Made by a program: the position numbers and the translations under genes | Shown here: piece after piece, positions 16,631 to 23,275 of the stretch | How the letters are laid out: the number at the start of each line of letters is the position of its first letter | Position numbering within the stretch: position 1 is the first letter of the stretch | Notes under the pieces: model-generated | Databases searched by the model: none | Told to the model about the DNA's origin: nothing | Seen by the model: only the letters and a program-made list of their open reading frames with translations | From: Enhydrobacter aerosaccus | GTDB taxonomy: Bacteria > Pseudomonadota > Alphaproteobacteria > Reyranellales > Reyranellaceae | NCBI RefSeq assembly: GCF_900167455.1 | Contig: NZ_FUWJ01000001.1 | Location: 992,001-1,056,000 of the forward strand | Direction: 5' to 3' | Length of the DNA stretch: 64,000 bases

Positions 16631-17005
16631 TCAGTTCTCCGGCTGGCTGAAGAGCCAACGTCGGGCTTCGGCCTCGGTCGAGAAAACCTTCACGGGCCGC
16701 TTGGCGCCGCCGAGATTGGCGAAGCGCAGCGACGCCTCGATCGTCGATGGGGACGTCGCCACGATGGCAATGGGGCCGCGCGGGTCCATGTTGGCATAGA
16801 CCGAGACCCGGGCTCCGACCTCCATCACATCGGCATCGGTGTACTGATACTTGGCCTGGCTGCAGTCCCAGAGCTTCCGATAGGGCATGGCGCCCTGCAC
16901 GACGATCTGATCGAGATAGTCCTCCAGATCCTTCAAGGTGCAGACGCCCTCGGCAACGGCATGAACAAAGCGGGCGGCATGGTCGATCGTGAAGCGGACA
17001 GACAT
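16631..17005 (-). CDS. Conserved hypothetical protein, STAS/SpoIIAA-like, tandem paralogue A
   Basis: Protein of 124 aa starting MSVRFTIDHAARFVHAVAEG. It is clearly related to its upstream neighbour (17017-17391): both share a LKDLEDYLD- or LKDVLDYLD-type helix, a GARVS-Y-A segment, the exact MDPRGPIA, and a FANLGGAKRP- or YANLGGAARP-type ending. The alternation of strands and helices with an early acidic turn suggests a STAS-like fold, as in anti-sigma-factor antagonists, but no partner kinase is adjacent. The two genes lie 11 bases apart on the same strand and form an operon. The function is unknown. Confidence 0.7.
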   Translation of the reverse strand: MSVRFTIDHAARFVHAVAEGVCTLKDLEDYLDQIVVQGAMPYRKLWDCSQAKYQYTDADVMEVGARVSVYANMDPRGPIAIVATSPSTIEASLRFANLGGAKRPVKVFSTEAEARRWLFSQPEN

Positions 17006-17016
17006 AAGGACTCCGG

Positions 17017-17391
17017 TCAGGACTTGGCTTCGGCCTGCAGCCACTTCCACCCATCGTCGATCTTGCGGAAGATCTTGAGAGGGCGGGCAGCGCCGCCGAG
17101 ATTGGCATAGCGTCGGCCGAGATCCTCTGCTGTGTCGGACGCCACGATCAGGGCGATCGGACCGCGCGGGTCCATCTCGGCATAGGCGCTGACGCGCGCC
17201 CCGAGCACCATCATGTCGTCGTCGCTGAGCGAGAATTCGGCTCGTGTCGCATCGAACAGCTTTGCGTAAGCCATGACATCGCGCGTTGCGACCGTGTCGA
17301 GGTAGTCGAGAACGTCCTTCAGAAAAATCAGACCACTGGCTGTGGTACGCACCAGGCGCTGGTCGTGGTCGATGTCGATATGAAGGGGCAC
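17017..17391 (-). CDS. Conserved hypothetical protein, STAS/SpoIIAA-like, tandem paralogue B
   Basis: Protein of 124 aa, exactly the length of the next gene, with which it shares roughly 40 percent identity by eye, including GARVSAYAEMDPRGPIA and RYANLGGAARP. It begins MPLHIDIDHDQRLVRTTASG and ends GWKWLQAEAKS, while its paralogue ends RRWLFSQPEN. The spacing and equal length indicate a tandem duplication. It is first in the two-gene operon, with about 110 bases of spacer before the alkyltransferase gene. No known function; a small sensor or regulatory domain protein is the best guess. Confidence 0.7.
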   Translation of the reverse strand: MPLHIDIDHDQRLVRTTASGLIFLKDVLDYLDTVATRDVMAYAKLFDATRAEFSLSDDDMMVLGARVSAYAEMDPRGPIALIVASDTAEDLGRRYANLGGAARPLKIFRKIDDGWKWLQAEAKS

Positions 17392-17502
17392 GCAAGGTCC
17401 GTTCGAACGATCTCCATTATGATGATCGTCGGCCGGTCTACAAGCGCTCGCTGCAATTGGCGGTCGGCTTTACGAGATGTCAGCACTTTTGCTGCGATTT
17501 GA

Positions 17503-18027
17503 TCAACGGACGCTGACACCTTCGTGCGCAAGCAGCCAGCGCTTGCGCTCGAGACCGCCGCCATAGCCGGTCAGGCTGCCATCCGATCCGATCACGCGAT
17601 GGCACGGCACGACGATGCTGACGGGGTTCTGTCCGTTGGCAAGTCCGGCGGCGCGAATCGCCTTGGGCTTGCCGATGCGCCGGGCCAGTTCGGCATAGCT
17701 GATGGTCGCGCCGTCCTCGATCCGCCGCAGGGCTTTCCAGATCGCCGTCTGGAATGCGGTGCCGGGCGCCGCGGCCGGCAGGCTGGCAAGGATGGCGATC
17801 TCGCCCTTGAAGTAGCGGCGCATGGCGGCGGTCAATCCGCCCGGATCGCGCTTCGGCTGCAGTCTGTATCCGTGACTGCCGTAAGCGCGCGCGAGCAGTT
17901 GGTTCATGCGTGCTTCGTGATCCGTCCAGTCGATGGCGCGCAGCTTGCCGTCGCCGTCGGCGATGACGATCAACTCGCCGATGGGCGTGGCGAGCCGGTC
18001 GTGGAACAGGATTACCGGCTCAGCCAT
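17503..18027 (-). CDS. ogt: Methylated-DNA-[protein]-cysteine S-methyltransferase (Ogt)
   Basis: Suicide repair protein (174 aa) that takes the alkyl group from O6-alkylguanine onto its own cysteine. The active site PCHRVIG gives Cys142. The helix-turn-helix part TISYAELARRIGKPKAIRAAG and the closing LTGYGGGLERKRWLL are canonical. The start at 18027 (MAEPVILF) overlaps the end of the upstream Ada-like gene by eight bases, so the two are cotranslated. A longer in-frame reading from 18063 would add 12 residues inside that gene and is less likely. It probably belongs to an adaptive response to alkylating agents controlled by the upstream protein. Confidence 0.93.
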   Translation of the reverse strand: MAEPVILFHDRLATPIGELIVIADGDGKLRAIDWTDHEARMNQLLARAYGSHGYRLQPKRDPGGLTAAMRRYFKGEIAILASLPAAAPGTAFQTAIWKALRRIEDGATISYAELARRIGKPKAIRAAGLANGQNPVSIVVPCHRVIGSDGSLTGYGGGLERKRWLLAHEGVSVR

Positions 18028-19099
18028 GAGAGGCCATCCGCAGATGCTGGGCGGCATAGGCATGCCAGGGCCGCCATGCCGGCGGCGCGTCGGAATCGAG
18101 CGAGGTCCCCACGGTGTCGCGGTCCCAGTCGCCCGGCGCGCGCAGGCCCGGCCGTTTGGCGATCAGCGGCGCGAGCTTGGGATCACGGGCGAGATGGCTG
18201 CCGATGGTGGCGATGTCCGCGCCCAGGTCGAACACGCGCTTCACCCGCGCCACGATCGCCGGCAGCGCCCGCACCTCGGGAAAGCGGATGGTGACCGCTA
18301 CGGCATTGCGTTCGGCAAGATGCGCAACGGAGACCGTGCCCTGCTTGCCATCGAGTTCGACGATGCGATGCCAGACATCGTCGTCGACATGCTCGAGGCG
18401 CGCATCGGCTCGCGCGGCAAGGGCTTCGAGCATCCCGGTCCAATCATAGGGCGGCCGATAGGAGAGGCGCAGGGTGACACCTTCCTGGGCGGAGTGGCTT
18501 GTCCCGGTTCCGGCCGCCTTATGGCCGCGACGCAGGGCGCTGGGCGGACGGCCGAACATCTTGCGGAACGTCTCATTGAAGCGGCGCACGCTCCTGAACC
18601 CGGCCGACAACGCCACCTCCGTCATCGGCAGGCGCGTATCGTGGATCAGGTGCTTGGCGAAGAGCACGCGCCGCGTCTGCGCGACGGCGATCGGCGAGGC
18701 GCCGATATGCTGCTGGAACAGGCGCCGCAGCTGGCGGCCGCCGACCCCGAGCCGGGCGGCCAGCGCCTCGACGCCGGCCTCGCTCTCGTCGAGCGCCCCG
18801 TCGGCGATCAGCTTCAGGGCCCGATTGACCGTGTTGGACGTGCCGCGCCAGAAGGCCAGTTCGGGTGCGATCTCCGGACGGCAGCGCAAGCAGGGCCGGA
18901 ACCCGGCCTCCTGGGCGCCGGCTGCCGAGGCGAAGAAGCGGCAATTCTCGAACTTGGGCACGCGGGCCGGGCAGATCGGCCGGCAATAGATGCCGGTCGA
19001 AGTGACACCCACGAAGATCCGGCCGTCGAAGCGCGGATCGTGCGTCTGGAAGGCCCGGTAACAGGCCTCGCGATCGAGCAGTTCGTTGGACTGGTTCAT
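18020..19099 (-). CDS. Ada-AraC-AlkA-type regulator lacking the glycosylase core
   Basis: Starts with an Ada metal-binding domain, with zinc ligands Cys39 and Cys43 (IYCRPICPAR) and Cys70 and Cys73 (RPCLRCRPE). An AraC helix-turn-helix region (about 95-190, MTEVALSAGFRSVRRFNETF) and an AlkA N-terminal domain (about 205-315) follow. In AlkA proteins the sequence RPGLRxPG is followed by a HhH-GPD domain of about 130-150 residues with the catalytic Asp, and the protein ends in a WRPWRAYA-type helix. Here RPGLRAPGDWD runs within about 15 residues into AWRPWHAYAAQHL, so the middle is missing without loss of frame. It can probably still sense alkyl damage and activate transcription, but not excise bases. 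The start is uncertain (19099 or 19153). Confidence 0.85.
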   Translation of the reverse strand: MNQSNELLDREACYRAFQTHDPRFDGRIFVGVTSTGIYCRPICPARVPKFENCRFFASAAGAQEAGFRPCLRCRPEIAPELAFWRGTSNTVNRALKLIADGALDESEAGVEALAARLGVGGRQLRRLFQQHIGASPIAVAQTRRVLFAKHLIHDTRLPMTEVALSAGFRSVRRFNETFRKMFGRPPSALRRGHKAAGTGTSHSAQEGVTLRLSYRPPYDWTGMLEALAARADARLEHVDDDVWHRIVELDGKQGTVSVAHLAERNAVAVTIRFPEVRALPAIVARVKRVFDLGADIATIGSHLARDPKLAPLIAKRPGLRAPGDWDRDTVGTSLDSDAPPAWRPWHAYAAQHLRMASHG

Positions 19100-19156
19100 G
19101 CCGTCGATGATTTCACCGTTGCGGCGGCGTCGCTGGCGGTTTTCGGACTTCATTGG

Positions 19157-19252
19157 TCAGGCCTGCATGCCGAGCGACAGCGGGGCGATCTTCGCCGCGT
19201 CGTACACCACCGCCCACGGGATGTTGCGGATCGAATGGGGACGCCCAGTCAT
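19157..19252 (-). CDS. Possible 31-residue leader peptide upstream of the Ada-like gene
   Basis: A short frame reads MTGRPHSIRNIPWAVVYDAA and ends LGMQA, with GGAG eight bases before its ATG and GC-rich third positions like the real genes around it. It ends four bases before the alternative ATG (19153) of the Ada-like gene, so it could be a leader or a remnant of a longer gene. The rest of the region up to 19436 shows no other coding signal; it should carry the divergent promoters of the Ada-like gene and the ABM-domain gene. No family was recognised. Confidence 0.3.
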   Translation of the reverse strand: MTGRPHSIRNIPWAVVYDAAKIAPLSLGMQA

Positions 19253-19436
19253 GCCGGAGACTCCAGAGATAACGGCTGCTTGCGTAAGGAAAAATAGCCG
19301 GACCTACCGGTCAAGTCCCTGAAATCCTTCGGCCGTCTATCGGGAAACCGAACAGCGCTCCTTCGAGCGCGGCCGAAGCAATGGCCCAGCGCGATGCCCT
19401 AGTGTCGCCGCGTCAACGACCACGAAGGAGATGACC

Positions 19437-19748
19437 ATGTCCGACGCCGATGTCCGCAAGGACGACCTGGTGTTCACCGTCACCTGGGAGGCCAAGCCGT
19501 CCGAGGTCGATGCGCTGACCAAAATCGTCCAGACCTTCCTGCCCCTCGCCGAGCGCGAGCCCGGCCTCAAGGTGGTGCGCACGCATCAGGCGGTCGGCGA
19601 TCCGACCAAGTTCTTCTTCTACGAAGTCTTCGCCGACGCAGAGGCCTTTGCGGCGCATCAGGAGACCGAGCATTTCAAGACGCTGATCATGGAGCAGGCC
19701 GTGCCGAAGCTTGCGAAGCGCGAGCGTATCCAACACCGCCTCGTCTGA
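19437..19748 (+). CDS. Antibiotic biosynthesis monooxygenase (ABM) domain protein, YgiN-like
   Basis: Small protein of 103 aa with the ABM dimeric barrel: LVFTVTWEAKPSEVDALTKI, a central LKVVRTHQAVGDPTKFFFYE, then the FADAEAFAAHQETEHFK helix that typifies YgiN-like quinol monooxygenases. The family oxidises quinols or aromatic polyketides without cofactors, or acts in stress protection. The second of two close ATGs (19437) is chosen because GAAGGAG lies six bases upstream of it and directly abuts the first (19431). A likely terminator follows, so this is a single-gene unit. Confidence 0.85.
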   Translation: MSDADVRKDDLVFTVTWEAKPSEVDALTKIVQTFLPLAEREPGLKVVRTHQAVGDPTKFFFYEVFADAEAFAAHQETEHFKTLIMEQAVPKLAKRERIQHRLV

Positions 19749-19777
19749 GACCGCGACCGCAGAAATATCACACGCAG

Positions 19778-19812
19778 GGGATCGGCCGTCGGGGCCGGTC
19801 CCTTCTTGTGCT
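19778..19812 (+). terminator. Probable terminator after the ABM-domain gene
   Basis: A 10-bp stem with one G-T pair (19778-19787 with 19793-19802, loop GTCGG) is followed by CTTCTTGTGC. It lies 30 bases after the ABM stop. The T-run is imperfect, so termination may be partial. The CCCTTCTTG segment recurs about 20 bases on. Confidence 0.5.
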
Positions 19813-19939
19813 GTTGCCGATCCCTTCTTGGGTTGTTGAGGGTCTGCTGCGTGTCTCGTCGGCACCGCTGAACCGCCCCCGCGGCAACCTTCCGGTACGA
19901 CCTGCCGTTTTCCTGCCGATATCCCCTCGGAGGAACCGC

Positions 19940-20014
19940 ATGAACGCCATCATCTATCTGGTTGGCCTGGTCGTGATCGTCATGGCGATCCTGTCATTCG
20001 TCGGCTTTCGCTGA
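19940..20014 (+). CDS. 24-residue single-span membrane peptide
   Basis: A very short frame with an excellent Shine-Dalgarno (CGGAGGAA, five bases before the ATG) encodes MNAIIYLVGLVVIVMAILSF and ends VGFR. The whole peptide is one transmembrane helix closed by a positive residue. Peptides of this kind, about 24-30 residues, recur in alphaproteobacteria next to a larger membrane protein, as here with the gene at 20055. It is likely to be inserted in the inner membrane. Its role is unknown. Confidence 0.6.
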   Translation: MNAIIYLVGLVVIVMAILSFVGFR

Positions 20015-20054
20015 TCGACTTCAACTCGACTCCAAGCAGCCGATGGAGGCCTGA

Positions 20055-21017
20055 ATGCCGGATGTTGCACCCACTACCGATGTCGCGGTCCGTGCGCCGC
20101 GATTCCAGTATCTCGAATGGGGGCCGGTGATCGCGGGCGCCATCGGCGCGGCTGCGATCTCGTTCGTCCTGTTGACCTTCGGCTCGGCGCTGGGGCTGTC
20201 GGCGATATCGCCTTATCCGTATCGTGGCTTGTCGGCGCCCACCTTCATGATCGTGGCGACGCTCTATGTCGCGATGGTGCAGGTGTGCAGCTATGCCGCC
20301 GGTGGCTATCTCGCCGGCCGCATGCGGGCTCCCTGGTTGGATGGACCGCAGGCGGAGCGCCACTTCCGCGATGGGACACACGGCTTTGCCGTGTGGGCGC
20401 TGGGGTTGGTGATCTCGGCGGCCGTTGTTGCCTCCGGCGCCGCGGGCACCGCCAAGACGGCATTGGAGGCGGCGTCCGCTGTTTCCGCCAGCGCGGCAGG
20501 CGGGGCGGCTGCGGGCGCATCGAACAGCCTGCCGAACCCGGCGGACTATGCCACCGATCTGCTGCTTCGGCCGGCTCCGAATGCGCCGGATACTGGTACC
20601 AATCAGGCGCAGCAGGGTGCCCAATCGGGACAGGGGCAGCCAGGACAGGAGCAGCCCGGGCAGGCGCAGGTCGATCGGGGGCCGTTGGTGCGGGTCTTCA
20701 CGCGCAGCCTGTCGGATGGCTCGCTGCCCCAGCAGGATCGCACCTATCTGGGCCAGGTCGTCGCCCGCCAGACGGGACTGTCGCAGCAAGATGCCGAGAA
20801 GCGCGTCGACGACGCCTTCGCCCAGGCACGGAATGCCGAACAGAAGGCGCGGGACGTCGCGAACCAGGCGCGGAAGAAGACGGCCCTGGCCGGCTTTCTC
20901 ACCGCGGCGACATTTGCCGTCGCCTGTGCCGCCGCTTGCATCGCAGCCGGCCTCGGCGGCCGCGACCGAGACGAGAGAAGTGCGCGCTATTGGCTCGGCG
21001 CGCTTCGCTTCTGGTAG
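20055..21017 (+). CDS. Conserved hypothetical membrane protein, Gln/Gly-rich linker
   Basis: Protein of 320 aa with several membrane helices: two near the N-terminus (WGPVIAGAIGAAAISFVLLT and FMIVATLYVAMVQVCSYAAG), one around AVWALGLVISAAVVASG, and one near the C-terminus (TALAGFLTAATFAVACAAAC). Between them lies a low-complexity segment around residues 180-215 with repeated GQxxPGQ units (GQPGQEQPGQAQ), then a helical charged stretch (QQDAEKRVDDAFAQARNAEQ). It resembles alphaproteobacterial proteins sometimes labelled PhnA-like, without known function. It follows the 24-residue membrane peptide by 40 bases and may be cotranscribed with it. Confidence 0.65.
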   Translation: MPDVAPTTDVAVRAPRFQYLEWGPVIAGAIGAAAISFVLLTFGSALGLSAISPYPYRGLSAPTFMIVATLYVAMVQVCSYAAGGYLAGRMRAPWLDGPQAERHFRDGTHGFAVWALGLVISAAVVASGAAGTAKTALEAASAVSASAAGGAAAGASNSLPNPADYATDLLLRPAPNAPDTGTNQAQQGAQSGQGQPGQEQPGQAQVDRGPLVRVFTRSLSDGSLPQQDRTYLGQVVARQTGLSQQDAEKRVDDAFAQARNAEQKARDVANQARKKTALAGFLTAATFAVACAAACIAAGLGGRDRDERSARYWLGALRFW

Positions 21018-21033
21018 GCGCACCCATTCCTGA

Positions 21034-22005
21034 TCAAGCCGCGAGCCTGTGCTGGATGGCTCCGGCCAGGACGCGATAAATGGGATCGGGGCGGACGAAG
21101 TCCTCCTGCAGGCAGGCTTCGGTCAGTTTGACGGCGTGCTCGTCGTCATGGGCGACAGCCCGGCCGGCCAATTCTTCCCAAGGCAGCGAAGGCTGGAGCG
21201 CCAACGTCTCCGGCGCGGATGGTGCCGAACCCAAAGCAAGGCCGGCGATGTTCCTTCCCACACGTCGCACGCGCTCGCAGGCGTGCCAACCGACATCCGA
21301 GCAGAGGAGCGGCAACAGGGTGCGCAGCGCGGCCGCGGATGTGATCGTGTGGACCAGCTGGATGACGGAAACGATCTTTCGGTCGAGGTGTCCGAGCAGA
21401 AGGCGGGCATTGAAGGCCGTCCAGGCGCTAAGCACCAGGCTGGTCTCGGGTCGAGCCGCGTCTCGCGGCATGGTCGTCTCCAGAGCGCCATCGTCTTCAG
21501 GAGACCGATAGGTCGCGGCCCAATAGGCAAGACCACGCGCCAGCTCGTCGATCTGCAAGTCTGTCGGTTGGCCGTCCGCAGGCATGCCACGGACCGCATG
21601 GGCGGTCCGGATCAGGCCGTGGGTCAGCCCGCCCGCAAGACCGTCGATCAGCCGGGGAATCCACTCCTTCGTCGCATCCTGCCATTGGGTTTCGGACAAC
21701 TGGCGGCCAAAGAAATCGTGCCAGTCGGACAGGCGGGAGGGATCGCCAAGAGCGCTCCGCCAGTTTTCCATGTCGGATCCGTCGTCGGATCCGTCGATCG
21801 CTCGATAGCGAGGCGGCGGCTCCTTGTGGCGCCGTCGTCTCTTGTAGGAGTCCACCCAGCCCGCCACCGCCTCGTCATGGCCCAGCATGCTGATGGCTTC
21901 CGCGACCATGGGACCGTGCCCGGCATAGTCGGGCCCCCAGGTGAAGCCGACGTCGTGCAGGCGTGCCAGGGCGTCGTTTATCGCCTCTTGCCGTGACATC
22001 GTCAT
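21034..22005 (-). CDS. Questin oxidase family protein (DUF4243)
   Basis: Protein of 323 aa matching the questin oxidase-like family by its GHGPMVAEAISMLG, DWHDFFGRQLSETQWQDATKEW, GGLTHGLIRTAHAVR and LARGLAYWAATY motifs. The fungal founding member performs an oxygen-dependent ring opening of the anthraquinone questin, with a flavin or nicotinamide source reported; the bacterial members are mostly unstudied. The ATG at 22005 has GGAG seven bases upstream. It diverges from soxR, and the spacer contains a SoxR box inside a promoter that reads towards this gene, so it is very likely a SoxR target induced by redox-cycling compounds. Confidence 0.75.
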   Translation of the reverse strand: MTMSRQEAINDALARLHDVGFTWGPDYAGHGPMVAEAISMLGHDEAVAGWVDSYKRRRRHKEPPPRYRAIDGSDDGSDMENWRSALGDPSRLSDWHDFFGRQLSETQWQDATKEWIPRLIDGLAGGLTHGLIRTAHAVRGMPADGQPTDLQIDELARGLAYWAATYRSPEDDGALETTMPRDAARPETSLVLSAWTAFNARLLLGHLDRKIVSVIQLVHTITSAAALRTLLPLLCSDVGWHACERVRRVGRNIAGLALGSAPSAPETLALQPSLPWEELAGRAVAHDDEHAVKLTEACLQEDFVRPDPIYRVLAGAIQHRLAA

Positions 22006-22037
22006 CGTCGTTCTCCGCTCGGGCATCGCATCGACAC

Positions 22038-22068
22038 AGGCTACAAGTTCAAGTGAACTTGAAGTCAA
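22038..22068 (-). promoter_or_regulatory. MerR-type promoter with 19-bp spacer for the questin oxidase gene
   Basis: On the minus strand TTGACT (22068-22063) and TAGCCT (22043-22038) are separated by 19 bases. A 19-20 bp spacer is the hallmark of promoters switched on by MerR-family proteins such as SoxR, which untwist the DNA. The SoxR box lies within the spacer. The -10 is weak, as expected for an activator-dependent promoter. Confidence 0.65.
22048..22063. promoter_or_regulatory. SoxR box (operator)
   Basis: TTCAAG-TGAA-CTTGAA: perfect 6-bp arms around four bases, closely matching the E. coli soxS operator core CTCAAG-TTAA-CTTGAG. It lies between soxR and the questin oxidase gene and may also control soxR itself. 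Confidence 0.75.
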
Positions 22069-22094
22069 GTGACTCGACCGCGATACTGCCGATC

Positions 22095-22571
22095 ATGAAA
22101 GACGTCCTGCTGACGATTGGCGAGGTGGCGAAACGCAGCGGCGTCGCCGCCTCCGCCTTGCGCTATTACGAGGAGTGCGGCCTGATCGCCTCGGAAGGGC
22201 GGACGGGTTCCGGCCACCGGCGCTACGCACGATCCGTGCTGCGGCGCCTTGCGTTCATCGTGTTTGCCCAACGCATCGGCCTGTCGCTGGAGCAGATCGG
22301 AACCGAACTCGCCAAGCTGCCCGACGGCCGCATCCCGAAGGCGCGCGATTGGGCGCGACTGTCCCGTCCCTGGACGGACCAGATCGACCGGCGCATTGCC
22401 GAACTTCAGCGCCTGCGCGAGGGACTGACGCGCTGTATCGGCTGCGGATGCTTGTCGCTGGAGCATTGCGCGATGGTCAATCGTGGCGATCGTGCTGCCA
22501 CTCTCGGACCTGGCCCACTCTACTGGCGGGACGACCGACCGACCGGCAAGGGACGTGCGCCGACCCGATAG
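22095..22571 (+). CDS. soxR: Redox-sensitive MerR-family activator SoxR
   Basis: Dimeric regulator of 158 aa that carries a 2Fe-2S cluster and activates target promoters when oxidised by superoxide-generating or redox-cycling compounds. The MerR helix-turn-helix begins TIGEVAKRSGVAASALRYYE. The cluster ligands are Cys114, Cys117, Cys119 and Cys125 in CIGCGCLSLEHC, the exact C-x2-C-x-C-x5-C pattern of SoxR. The ATG at 22095 gives the family N-terminus; earlier in-frame starts run through the operator region. No soxS lies nearby, so as in most non-enteric bacteria SoxR should regulate targets directly, here the divergent questin oxidase gene. The 3' end overlaps the opposite-strand regulator by 52 bases. 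Confidence 0.93.
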   Translation: MKDVLLTIGEVAKRSGVAASALRYYEECGLIASEGRTGSGHRRYARSVLRRLAFIVFAQRIGLSLEQIGTELAKLPDGRIPKARDWARLSRPWTDQIDRRIAELQRLREGLTRCIGCGCLSLEHCAMVNRGDRAATLGPGPLYWRDDRPTGKGRAPTR

Positions 22572-23182
22572 GCGCAGCGTCGGGCTCCCGCAAGGATATG
22601 ATCGATCCGTTCGATCGCGACCTCCTTGCCGAGGACCGCCCGGAAGATCGTCAGCTCGGAACGGCACAGGCCCTGGCATGCCATGGCGGCGGCACAGATC
22701 GGGCAGTGGTTCTCGATGAACAGGAAACCGCCGCGCGCTTCTGCGACGACATCCGCCATGTAGCCTTCCCGGCTCCTGATATCGGCGAGCGCCGCCAGTT
22801 TCCCTCGCAGTGATCGCTGGCCGTCGACCGCCCGGCGATAGAGGGCGATGCTTGCGTGCTCCCGGTGCTCGATCAGTCTTTCGAGTCCGTCTTCGCCGAA
22901 GAGTTCGCGCGTCGATCTCAGCAGCTCAAGCGTCAGTTCGGAATGCCGGTCGGGAAAGCGGCCATGACCTTGCTGCGTGAGGCGCCAGCATTTCCGCGGT
23001 CGCCCGCGCCCCTGACGACGGTCCTCGCTTTCGACCAGACCGGCCGTCTCCAGCTTCAGGAGATGCTGTCGGGCGCCGACAGACGTCATGTCGAGCCGCG
23101 CGCCGATCTCGGCGGCAGTCTGCGCCCCTCGGGTCTTCAGGAGGAACAGAATTCGATCCTGGCTTCGATCGTCTTGACTCAT
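22520..23182 (-). CDS. Helix-turn-helix regulator with cysteine-rich C-terminus (SufR-like)
   Basis: Regulator of 220 aa. A DeoR/ArsR-type winged helix lies at the N-terminus (ILFLLKTRGAQTAAEIGARL, GARQHLLKLETAGLV). The C-terminal part has the cysteine signature of SufR-like iron-sulfur regulators: HCPIC (Cys160, Cys163), Cys169, Cys173, and Cys203 in ARRCAY. This suggests a 4Fe-4S or metal-sensing protein. Its tail overlaps the soxR tail, and it diverges from an MFS pump gene, which is its most likely target. A good sigma-70-type promoter precedes it. Confidence 0.8.
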   Translation of the reverse strand: MSQDDRSQDRILFLLKTRGAQTAAEIGARLDMTSVGARQHLLKLETAGLVESEDRRQGRGRPRKCWRLTQQGHGRFPDRHSELTLELLRSTRELFGEDGLERLIEHREHASIALYRRAVDGQRSLRGKLAALADIRSREGYMADVVAEARGGFLFIENHCPICAAAMACQGLCRSELTIFRAVLGKEVAIERIDHILAGARRCAYRVGARPLPVGRSSRQ

Positions 23183-23214
23183 GCGGCCACTGATTTAGAA
23201 AGCAATAAGTTTAT

Positions 23215-23243
23215 ATATTAAACGGGATGTCGGTCGCCGGCAA
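23215..23243 (-). promoter_or_regulatory. Sigma-70-type promoter of the SufR-like regulator
   Basis: On the minus strand TTGCCG (23243-23238) and TAATAT (23220-23215) are 17 bases apart, within the 93-base spacer between the regulator and the divergent MFS gene. The segment 23190-23222 is markedly AT-rich for this genome. Confidence 0.55.
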
Positions 23244-23275
23244 TCGTACATCCGAGGAACAGGGAGCGAGGCGCC

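Noticed and set aside
16631..17395. A single 254-residue minus-strand protein
   Set aside because: Only its last 124 residues match the paralogue at 17017; the first half is the out-of-frame reading of that gene.
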